Assembly: GCA_964645935.1 (NCBI GenBank)
Contig: CAZYAK010000090.1
Location: 1 to 5,050 of the forward strand
DNA: 5,050 nt
Source: CAZYAK01 sp964645935
GTDB lineage: Bacteria; Patescibacteriota; Gracilibacteria; Peribacterales; Peribacteraceae
Direction of reading: 5' to 3'
Shown: piece after piece, positions 1 through 5,050 of the stretch
Numbering within the stretch: the stretch's first letter is position 1
Layout of the letters: every line of letters begins with the position of its first letter
Program-made: the position numbers and the translations under genes
The notes under the pieces: model-generated
Database searches by the model: none
What the model saw: the letters and a program-made list of their open reading frames with translations, nothing else
What the model was told of the DNA's origin: nothing

Positions 1-636
1 GACGCCAACCCCACCTCCCCCCGTGAAGACGGGCGAGGCCTTCCGCCGTTCCCGGACAAGACGTCACGCGCGCTCCGGCTGGTGGATATGCACCGCTGGA
101 TGCTGTCGATGCTCCTCGGCCGACCGCCGGACCAGATCACGGACCGCATGGAGGATCCCTTCGCGCGGTCACTGGCTTCTTCGCACCGCCCCTCGGCGAA
201 CCGAGACCGCGAGCCGAATCTGCGCAGAGCACCCTTCCGCGCCTTCACGCCCATCACGCTCATCACGCGCGCAGTGCGCTACCGCTACCGCCGCTGGGAA
301 GAGACAGTGCATGGTCCCGACGGCGACCGTGTGTACTTGATGGAATCTGAGCAGGAGGCGGAGGACTATCTCACGACAATCGTGCTGCCGGACGAACACG
401 GCCCCGAGGCCATCCACTTCCTGCGCTCGTCGTCGCGCGAGCGATTCCACCAGGTACTGGTGACCACGCGTACCGTGGATACAAGCGTCACAGGCGCGGA
501 GCGGCCGGAGCCGCACCCATCTGCTGCAACGCCGACCGCGCTCCCCGGTTCGCGGGATCGTATCGCAGCACCGATTCGAACATCGCCCGCGCTTCCGGGA
601 GCTTGCCCGACTGGTGCAGGAGCAACCCGAGATTGA
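1..636 (+). CDS. Hypothetical protein, 5' end outside the window
   Basis: The frame is open from base 1 with no stop upstream, so the gene probably begins to the left; the GTG at 82 and ATG at 88 are possible internal starts but have no clear ribosome-binding site. I do not recognise the family. The visible part is basic in its first half (for example RAVRYRYRRWEE) and then acidic and mixed (DGDRVYLMESEQEAEDYL), with no signal peptide or membrane segment. Up to about base 490 most codons end in G or C, as in a real gene of this genome. From about 490 to the TGA at 634-636 this preference collapses and the translation becomes a proline/alanine-rich string. That part lies antisense to the end of the TPR gene on the other strand, a tail-to-tail overlap of 149 bases. 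I infer a genuine protein whose original stop near 490 was lost, or one with a dispensable tail. A sequencing or assembly error near 480-490 is the alternative. Confidence 0.6.
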   Translation, partial: DANPTSPREDGRGLPPFPDKTSRALRLVDMHRWMLSMLLGRPPDQITDRMEDPFARSLASSHRPSANRDREPNLRRAPFRAFTPITLITRAVRYRYRRWEETVHGPDGDRVYLMESEQEAEDYLTTIVLPDEHGPEAIHFLRSSSRERFHQVLVTTRTVDTSVTGAERPEPHPSAATPTALPGSRDRIAAPIRTSPALPGACPTGAGATRD

Positions 637-2410
637 GCCGTGCCGGCGTGAACTGCGGCGCCATCTGCGTCACCAGCCGGTACGCGCCGATGGCCTCTTC
701 GATCTTGCCCTGGTCCGCCAGCGCCACGGCCAGGTTGTAGTGCGCGTCCGTGAAGTACGGATTGATGGCGATGGCCTTCCGGAACGCCATCTCCGCGTCG
801 GCGAGCTTGCCCGTGGCCATGTCGATGGCGCCCACGTTCACGTACGCCTCCTCGTACGACGGATCGGTCTCCAGTGCCACGGCGTACTCCTTCCGTGCCT
901 CCACAAACCGCTGCTGTGATGACCGCACCAGCCCCAGCCCAAAATGCGCCTCCTTACTACGGGGATCCACCGTGAGCGCCCTCTGCAGCGCGGATTCCGC
1001 CTTAGTCAGATCGCCCATGCGACGGTACGCGGTGCCGAGGTTACTGAGCGTCTTGGCATGCGGCCGGATGGCAATGGCCTGCTCATACTCCGACACGGCT
1101 CGGGCGTAGTCACCCTTGAGGCGGTGTACGTTGCCGATGTTGTTGTGGGCCACATGCGAGGATTCCGGATACAGCTGGATGACATGGGCAAAGAGGGACT
1201 CGGTGTCCCGCCACACAAACGACTGGCGGAATGCGAGAGCACCGAGCAGCACCACCGCCGCGCCCGCGACGGCGGCGCCGATCTTGCGCAGGATCGCGCG
1301 ATTGCCGGGCAACGCCTCCACCAGACGCCAGCCGAGCCACGTGAGCGCCAGGAACACACCGATGGACGGCACGTACGCGTAGCGATCGGAAGCGAAGTAC
1401 ACGTCCAATTCACCACCCTTGGCGAAGTTCACGAACGTCGGCGCCACGGTGACCAGGTAGAACGCCAACCCGAAGGCGGGCATGCGCCATCGCTTGGCGG
1501 ACTGGAACGCCAGGATGATGAGAACAACTAGCGCACAGATGGGCACCAGGAAATCCGGCGAGGAGAGCGTGATGGGCTTCACGTACGGGTACAGCAGCGA
1601 GAAGTTCATCGGCCACACGATCTGCTGGAGGTAGAACACCGCGCTCTTGCAGGCCATGAGGATCTTGGCCGACAGCGTGGACGACTGGATCACGCCGGTC
1701 TTCCCAAACACCGCGATCACGCCAAACACCCCCGCCACCGCCAGATACGGTATTTTCTCGGTGAGCATCCTGAGGCTCCACTTCCTTCCCTCCAGCCAGT
1801 CCACGAGCAGGAGTGCCACGGGCAACGTGACGACCATGACCTTGGACATCAATCCCAGCGCGAAGGCAAGCACACTGAGCGCTACCGTCCGGCGTGATCC
1901 GTCGTCGCGCCAGCGAATGTAGCCGATCAGCGAGAGCAGGAAGAAGAACGTAGACAGCGTGTCCTTGCGGGCGCTCACCCACGCCACAGCCTCGGTGTGC
2001 AGCGGGTGCACCGCAAAGAGCAGGCCCACGAGCACGCCCATCCAGCCCTTGCGGGAGAGCAAAAACGCCAGCCACGCCACAAGGAGCGCGTTGAGCGTAT
2101 GGAGGAGGAGGTTGGTGAAATGGTAGATGAACGGGTCCTGTTGGCCGATGCGGTAATCCAGCTGGTAGCTGAGGAACGTGAGTGGGATGTAGAGCTCTGG
2201 ATCGTAGTGGGTGAAGACGTACGCCACTGAGCGCGGAGAGATCTCACGAATAGCCGCGTTCTCGTACACCAGCATGCCGTCGTCCCAGCGCACGAACTCG
2301 CTGGTGAGACCGCGGCCATAGATGCCAAACGTCACTCCAAAGAAAGCGACCATCACGAGCAGGATGGTCTTCAGAGTCGGCAGTCGGGGGAGGGGTTCTG
2401 CTTCCGTCAC
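488..2410 (-). CDS. TMTC-like polytopic membrane glycosyltransferase (GT-C type) with C-terminal TPR repeats
   Basis: The protein has 640 residues. Residues 1-14 are a short cytoplasmic tail and about 15-34 the first membrane helix. The first outer loop holds FVRWDDGMLVYEN (residues 39-51), whose D43-D44 pair sits where GT-C enzymes keep their catalytic acidic residues. About eleven more hydrophobic helices follow up to residue 393. The block HPLHTEAVAWVSARKD (135-150) and the SDRYAYVPSIG block (341-351) are typical of TMTC-type proteins. Residues about 418-635 form roughly six TPR units ending in motifs such as AIRP, TVDP, ETDP, AINP and RYDP. Known GT-C enzymes transfer a sugar from a polyprenyl-phosphate carrier to a protein on the outer face of the membrane; the TPR array probably binds the acceptor. 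Sugar and target cannot be read here. The frame stays open to 2932, but that part is antisense to the neighbouring hydrolase gene. I chose GTG 2410, with a weak AGAG 8 nt upstream; GTG 2419 is nearly as good. No clear promoter of its own is visible. Confidence 0.9.
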   Translation of the reverse strand: MTEAEPLPRLPTLKTILLVMVAFFGVTFGIYGRGLTSEFVRWDDGMLVYENAAIREISPRSVAYVFTHYDPELYIPLTFLSYQLDYRIGQQDPFIYHFTNLLLHTLNALLVAWLAFLLSRKGWMGVLVGLLFAVHPLHTEAVAWVSARKDTLSTFFFLLSLIGYIRWRDDGSRRTVALSVLAFALGLMSKVMVVTLPVALLLVDWLEGRKWSLRMLTEKIPYLAVAGVFGVIAVFGKTGVIQSSTLSAKILMACKSAVFYLQQIVWPMNFSLLYPYVKPITLSSPDFLVPICALVVLIILAFQSAKRWRMPAFGLAFYLVTVAPTFVNFAKGGELDVYFASDRYAYVPSIGVFLALTWLGWRLVEALPGNRAILRKIGAAVAGAAVVLLGALAFRQSFVWRDTESLFAHVIQLYPESSHVAHNNIGNVHRLKGDYARAVSEYEQAIAIRPHAKTLSNLGTAYRRMGDLTKAESALQRALTVDPRSKEAHFGLGLVRSSQQRFVEARKEYAVALETDPSYEEAYVNVGAIDMATGKLADAEMAFRKAIAINPYFTDAHYNLAVALADQGKIEEAIGAYRLVTQMAPQFTPARLNLGLLLHQSGKLPEARAMFESVLRYDPANRGARSALQQMGAAPAAPRL

Positions 2411-2459
2411 GCGACGCACTCTAGAAGCCCATCCCCTTCCGGGAAACCCCCGTCGAGTA

Positions 2460-2488
2460 TTGTCAGAATGCCGTAAAACCCGTATACT
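2460..2488 (+). promoter_or_regulatory. Sigma-70-type promoter for the hydrolase gene
   Basis: A -35 box TTGTCA (2460-2465) and a -10 box TATACT (2483-2488) are separated by exactly 17 bases, and each matches consensus at five of six positions. The expected transcript start is the A at 2495, giving a 78-nt leader before GTG 2573. The first part of that leader, 2495-2518, has no G. The region 2411-2572 between the divergent genes holds nothing else that I can identify. Confidence 0.72.
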
Positions 2489-2572
2489 ATCCCGATACCC
2501 ACATTCCTCCTCCATTCCGGCCGCGGCGCCTGTGCATGGACCTCCGTCCGCGAACATCGTCTGCTGCATGCA

Positions 2573-3598
2573 GTGGAGGGCGAGCCGGCGCCCTCCTCCC
2601 TCGAGGAACGCCCCCTCACGGACACGCAGCGGCTCACGGACCGCATGGAAGGCGCGCGCCAACTCGCAGACGGGGCCATCCACATTCTCCAGCAGATCCG
2701 CTTGCTCCAACGGCGCGAGCCGGAAGCCCGCGAGCTCGGCCGCCTGCGTAATCAGATCCGGGGCGTACGCGACCGCATGTCGCGTACCCTGGATCCCCGC
2801 ACGGCGCAGACGGATCTCCAAGCGCTCCAGCAAGCGCTCACCGAGGCGCGCACCCGCTTCGGCGTGGACGCAGCCCAGTACCACCGGCGCATCACCCTGC
2901 AGCCCGGCGAGCGCGAGGATCCCGAGCGTCACTTCATGCGCATGAATCTCAAGCCCGGACGTCGACGCCTCGTGCTCGTGTTCTGCGGCAACGGCGAGTC
3001 ACTATCGCAAGAAACGCCTACCGGCCCGCTGCGCGGCGGGACGCACCTCTACGACGGCCTCAGCACTCCCGACGCGCCCGCCCACGTGGTGCAGCTGCGT
3101 GTGGGCAACGCGCTATCGACTTCGCCTGGCTCTCGCAACGAAGTGGCCGCCGTGCACATCGAAAACATTGTGGATGACATCCTCGAGCAGCATGGCGCAT
3201 TTGCTGGGTTGGAGGTCTCGGATATCTCCGTCTTCGGCTACAGCTACGGGGCCGGCATGGCGCAGCGCATCATCCAGCGCATCGAGGCCAGGCGGTCATC
3301 GGGACGGCCCACACCCCCGGTGGAGCGCACCGCATTCTTGGACGGCATCGAGTTTCAGAGCGTCCCGCCGCGCGCTATCCGCCGCCGGCCCGTAACCGCC
3401 ACGGCCTCGTCCCGTCACTTCCACGCCTGGCAGGGCTCGAACCGCCGCATCCGCACCACCATCGAAGGCGCATCGCTCCAAGACACCCGCGCCGGCGACG
3501 TGTCGCGGCAGGTTGCCAGCACCACCCACTCCGAGGTCAACGACGCCGCGCGACAGCCCGACCTCTTCCGGGACATCCGCGCGCACCTCCTGAGCTGA
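2573..3598 (+). CDS. Alpha/beta-hydrolase-fold protein with helical N-terminal domain
   Basis: The protein has 341 residues and no signal peptide or membrane helix, so it is probably cytoplasmic. Residues about 15-105 are rich in Arg, Glu, Gln and Leu and look helical, possibly a coiled coil. Residues 132-141 (RLVLVFCGNG) read as a core strand followed by an oxyanion-type loop. ISVFGYSYGAG (218-228) is a strand plus the G-x-S-x-G nucleophile elbow, with Ser224 as the expected nucleophile. FLDGIE (255-260) follows the next strand and could give the acid (D257); H319 in TTHSEVND is the best candidate for the catalytic His, with H282 or H284 as alternatives. The fold call is good but the substrate is unknown: esterase, lipase or acyltransferase are all possible. 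The start is uncertain. GTG 2573 gives the longest reading, ATG 2645 (residue 25) is the first ATG, and neither has a Shine-Dalgarno sequence. The gene is divergent from the TPR gene and is followed by a 57-base gap containing the next promoter. No terminator is seen. Confidence 0.85.
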   Translation: MEGEPAPSSLEERPLTDTQRLTDRMEGARQLADGAIHILQQIRLLQRREPEARELGRLRNQIRGVRDRMSRTLDPRTAQTDLQALQQALTEARTRFGVDAAQYHRRITLQPGEREDPERHFMRMNLKPGRRRLVLVFCGNGESLSQETPTGPLRGGTHLYDGLSTPDAPAHVVQLRVGNALSTSPGSRNEVAAVHIENIVDDILEQHGAFAGLEVSDISVFGYSYGAGMAQRIIQRIEARRSSGRPTPPVERTAFLDGIEFQSVPPRAIRRRPVTATASSRHFHAWQGSNRRIRTTIEGASLQDTRAGDVSRQVASTTHSEVNDAARQPDLFRDIRAHLLS

Positions 3599-3614
3599 AA
3601 ACCGGGCACGCGGA

Positions 3615-3648
3615 GCGGATGGCTGTGTGTACCGTAATATGGTATAAT
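3615..3648 (+). promoter_or_regulatory. Extended -10 promoter predicted to give a leaderless mRNA
   Basis: A perfect TATAAT (3643-3648) is preceded by TGG (3640-3642), an extended -10. The -35 position holds only a weak TGGCTG (3620-3625, 17-base spacer). The expected start is A3655 or A3656, at or one base before the ATG of the next gene. The block GCGGATGG (3615-3622), then 17 bases, then TGGTATAATGT recurs with the same spacing at 4948-4983. Confidence 0.75.
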
Positions 3649-3655
3649 GTTTCAA

Positions 3656-4402
3656 ATGAACACATCGCTCACGCTCGCCGAGCTTCCGGAGTTCGCTGCC
3701 ATCCTGGCGGATCCGAGCCACGAGTCGCACGAGCTGGTCCTGCACTACCAGGACGCGACCGTGCAGGAGCTGCGCGACCGCCTGTCGGCCCTCAAGGTGA
3801 TCGCCTGCGGCAAGCGCCACGAGCTGGAGCGCACGGAGTACAAAGACTGCCCGCAGCGTCCCTTCAACCTCTCCTGCGGCCATGGCAGGCGCAGCATCTC
3901 CCGGGAGGAGGACCCCGCGGGCGGGGCGCTCGACCTGCTGCAGGACGTCAGCGCGCTCGCCGCGCTCGCGGGTTTCCCGGCCGAGGAGGTGCCCACGGAG
4001 CGGCTTCTGCAAATCGGCATCATCGAGAGGCTCGAAGGGGAGAACGGCTCCCCACCTCCGAAGCAACCCACCACGGTACCAGCCCGGAGAGCGATCGACC
4101 GGATCGCGGACCTGCTGATCGGCATCGATGGAGATGCGGAACCCCGGTTCCAGCGCGCACGCGGGGACGCGTACCGGCGGGCCGGACGGAAGGACGCGTC
4201 CAATACCGCCTTCATGGATATGCAGCCGGGCAGCAATGCCATGCTGGAGCCGCTCGACGCGCAGGAAGCGGCCGACCGGGAGCGCATCCGTGCGAAATTC
4301 CGCACGGATGAGCGGGAGATCGGCGGCGAGGCCCTCGTCCTCGTTCGCCAGACCCAGGCGCGCCTGGACCGGTGGATGGAGGCGTTGGGGGCCACGGCCT
4401 GA
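3656..4402 (+). CDS. Hypothetical protein, 248 aa
   Basis: I do not recognise the family. An in-frame ATG also exists at 3647, but it lies inside the -10 box and could not be in a transcript made from this promoter, so I chose ATG 3656, which coincides with the predicted transcript start. The product looks soluble and mostly helical. Residues 7-50 (AELPEFAAIL and following) are acidic and helical. A Cys/His cluster follows: C51, H55, C65, C74 and H76, with the last two in SCGHG. The spacing could suit a metal site but matches no zinc finger I know. Residues 88-127 are another helical stretch, 128-142 a Pro/Gly/Ser/Thr-rich linker, and 145-248 a charged helical C-terminal half rich in Arg, Glu and Ala. 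Codon use matches the neighbouring genes, with no sign of recent transfer. The gene has its own promoter and is probably monocistronic. No terminator follows it. Confidence 0.82.
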   Translation: MNTSLTLAELPEFAAILADPSHESHELVLHYQDATVQELRDRLSALKVIACGKRHELERTEYKDCPQRPFNLSCGHGRRSISREEDPAGGALDLLQDVSALAALAGFPAEEVPTERLLQIGIIERLEGENGSPPPKQPTTVPARRAIDRIADLLIGIDGDAEPRFQRARGDAYRRAGRKDASNTAFMDMQPGSNAMLEPLDAQEAADRERIRAKFRTDEREIGGEALVLVRQTQARLDRWMEALGATA

Positions 4403-4476
4403 ATCCTCCGCGTCCGACCCCACGTACACCGCGCGCCGGACACCCATCCCGTCCAGCTCGACCCGATAGGTCTCCC

Positions 4477-4505
4477 TTCTCCGAAGACCTGTTTTCTGCT
4501 ATCAT
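4477..4505 (+). promoter_or_regulatory. Extended -10 promoter for the 118-aa gene
   Basis: TATCAT (4500-4505) is preceded by TGC (4497-4499), an extended -10. A weak -35, TTCTCC (4477-4482), lies 17 bases upstream. The expected start is A4512, giving a 54-nt leader. The stretch from 4489 to 4507 matches 4965-4983 at 17 of 19 positions (CTGTTTTCTGSTATMATGT). The 74 bases between the preceding stop and this promoter hold nothing I can identify. Confidence 0.62.
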
Positions 4506-4516
4506 GTCTGGATTTC

Positions 4517-4541
4517 CCCAGTTCGCCCCTTCGGGGCTGGG
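4517..4541 (+). other. Hairpin in the 5' leader of the 118-aa gene
   Basis: An outer stem pairs CCCA (4517-4520) with TGGG (4538-4541). An inner stem pairs GCCCC (4525-4529) with GGGGC (4533-4537) around a three-base TTC loop. GTTC (4521-4524) bulges on one side. No T-run follows, so it is not an intrinsic terminator. It would start about 5 nt from the predicted mRNA 5' end, where a hairpin could protect the message; that role is inferred. Confidence 0.45.
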
Positions 4542-4565
4542 ACAAACACACACCCACACCCACCC
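4542..4565 (+). promoter_or_regulatory. G-free C/A-rich translation leader without Shine-Dalgarno
   Basis: The 24 bases directly before ATG 4566 contain only A and C, including tandem CACACC/CACCC units. They cannot pair with the anti-Shine-Dalgarno sequence or form a stable hairpin by themselves. Translation here probably relies on an unstructured leader rather than on a ribosome-binding site. The last part of the leader before ATG 5008 is also G-free. Confidence 0.5.
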
Positions 4566-4922
4566 ATGACCCTCGACGCCTGCATCGCCCATGCCATCCA
4601 CAGCGACCTCGACATCGTCGAGGCCCTGCCGGAGGTGCATGACATTCCGGTCGAGGACCTGGAGATCTACGTGGAGAAGTACGTGCTCCGCATCCAGGAG
4701 TCGCTCTACAACGTCATCCTCGCCAAGGGCGAGAAGTTCATTCGATCCAAGGACCCAGCCGGGCTCTGCGCCACGTGCCTGGAGGCCGGCGTCAGCCTGC
4801 CGCCCCACATGCTCCTCAAGATGTGCCAGACCATCCTCAATCTGTCGCAGCTGGACGCCAAGTTCATCCTGGACACCGAGGAAGGGGCAAGCCTCTACTA
4901 CGTGCGGCTCACGCTCGCCTGA
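4566..4922 (+). CDS. Hypothetical small protein, 118 aa
   Basis: The family is not recognised. The protein starts at ATG 4566 (MTLDACIAHAIHSDLDIVEA) and appears soluble, acidic in its first half and mostly helical, with no signal peptide or membrane helix. Predicted helices are roughly residues 3-21, 28-56, 66-75 and 80-95, followed by a possible strand pair near 97-117 (AKFILDTEEG, SLYYVRLTLA). It has four Cys: C6, a single CxxC pair (C68 and C71, in GLCATCLEAG) and C87. One CxxC is not enough to argue for a zinc ribbon or a thioredoxin-type active site. Codons mostly end in G or C, supporting this frame over the alternative frame at 4591-4980. The gene has its own promoter, a hairpin and a G-free leader, and appears to be a single-gene unit. 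The compact size and dedicated upstream region suggest a regulated cytoplasmic protein, but no function can be stated. Confidence 0.82.
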   Translation: MTLDACIAHAIHSDLDIVEALPEVHDIPVEDLEIYVEKYVLRIQESLYNVILAKGEKFIRSKDPAGLCATCLEAGVSLPPHMLLKMCQTILNLSQLDAKFILDTEEGASLYYVRLTLA

Positions 4923-4947
4923 CCGGGATACAAGCGGATCGAGTCGG

Positions 4948-4981
4948 GCGGATGGTTATATGAGCTGTTTTCTGGTATAAT
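4948..4981 (+). promoter_or_regulatory. Extended -10 promoter for the gene starting at 5008
   Basis: TATAAT (4976-4981) is preceded by TGG (4973-4975). The -35 position has only a weak TGGTTA (4953-4958, 17-base spacer). The expected start is A4988, giving a 20-nt leader to ATG 5008. It shares GCGGATGG (4948-4955) and TGGTATAATGT (4973-4983), at the same spacing, with the promoter at 3615-3650. It shares CTGTTTTCTG plus the -10 region with the promoter at 4489-4507. Confidence 0.75.
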
Positions 4982-5007
4982 GTACTTAAAATACTCACAC
5001 CCTCTCC

Positions 5008-5050
5008 ATGCCACGTTCCCGCAAAGTCCGGAAGGTCGTATCTGCGCATC
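5008..5050 (+). CDS. Start of a gene cut by the right edge; basic N-terminus
   Basis: ATG 5008 opens a frame that runs off the window as MPRSRKVRKVVSAH, with no stop in 14 codons. It is called because it follows a strong promoter by 20 nt and because its leader resembles that of the preceding gene (C/A/T-rich, no G, no Shine-Dalgarno). The first nine residues contain five Arg or Lys, which would suit a nucleic-acid-binding or membrane-anchored protein, but the fragment is too short to assign. Confidence 0.55.
   Translation, partial: MPRSRKVRKVVSAH

Noticed and set aside
2820..2837. Repeated AGCGCT separated by six bases, a possible operator
   Set aside because: It lies inside the hydrolase reading frame in a Gln/Ala/Leu-rich helix and is explained by codon use.
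2411..2932. Upstream extension of the TPR gene's frame on the minus strand to ATG 2932
   Set aside because: It lies antisense to the hydrolase gene and to that gene's promoter, lacks TPR or membrane features, and the first membrane helix of the family begins just after 2410.
2322..2945. Plus-strand open frame of 207 codons across the divergent region
   Set aside because: It begins inside the TPR gene on the opposite strand, runs through the promoter and then out of frame through the hydrolase gene. The product is an Arg/Ser/Pro-rich shadow.
4415..4442. Possible terminator hairpin after the 248-aa gene (GTCCG and CGGAC)
   Set aside because: The stem is only five pairs with a loop of about 19 bases, and no T-run follows.
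3296..4447. Minus-strand open frame of 383 codons
   Set aside because: It crosses the end of the hydrolase gene, an intergenic promoter and the 248-aa gene. The plus-strand frames have the coding bias and promoters, and long antisense frames are expected in G+C-rich DNA.
4591..4980. Alternative frame overlapping the 118-aa gene
   Set aside because: It is rich in Arg and Ser with poor third-position bias, and it runs past the real stop into the next promoter.

Overview
The window is a G+C-rich bacterial segment. Most codons in the real genes end in G or C, and all five stop codons visible are TGA, so TGA is a normal stop here and lineages that recode it are excluded. It holds one large recognisable gene, one gene recognisable by fold, and four that I cannot assign to a family. 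No RNA gene, insertion sequence, CRISPR array or intrinsic terminator is visible. The organism cannot be named from this. The TMTC-like TPR glycosyltransferase, starts without Shine-Dalgarno sequences, bare extended -10 promoters and several orphan small genes would fit an uncultured lineage such as a Peregrinibacteria/Peribacteria-type member of the candidate phyla radiation, but that is a weak inference.

Layout. A plus-strand gene of unknown function enters from the left edge. Its good coding signal ends near 490, but its frame stays open to 636, running antisense through the end of the next gene. On the minus strand, 488-2410 encodes a 640-residue polytopic membrane protein with a C-terminal TPR array, of the TMTC/GT-C glycosyltransferase type. 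A divergent intergenic region (2411-2572) carries a good sigma-70-type promoter facing right. It drives a 341-residue protein (2573-3598) with a helical N-terminal region and an alpha/beta-hydrolase core. Three further plus-strand genes follow: 248 aa (3656-4402), 118 aa (4566-4922), and a gene cut off by the right edge (from 5008).

How the parts fit. From 2460 onward every plus-strand gene has its own promoter, so this is a row of single-gene units and not an operon. The -10 boxes are TATACT, TATAAT, TATCAT and TATAAT, and an A lies exactly 7 nt after each. The last three have a TGN extension. The promoters at 3643 and 4976 share two blocks at identical spacing; those at 4500 and 4976 share a 19-nt block with two differences. 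None of the genes has a convincing Shine-Dalgarno sequence. One is predicted to be leaderless, and two have leaders whose last 20 or more bases contain no G. This expression architecture, attached to unassigned genes, is the most unusual part of the window. The sequence does not show that the gene products work together.
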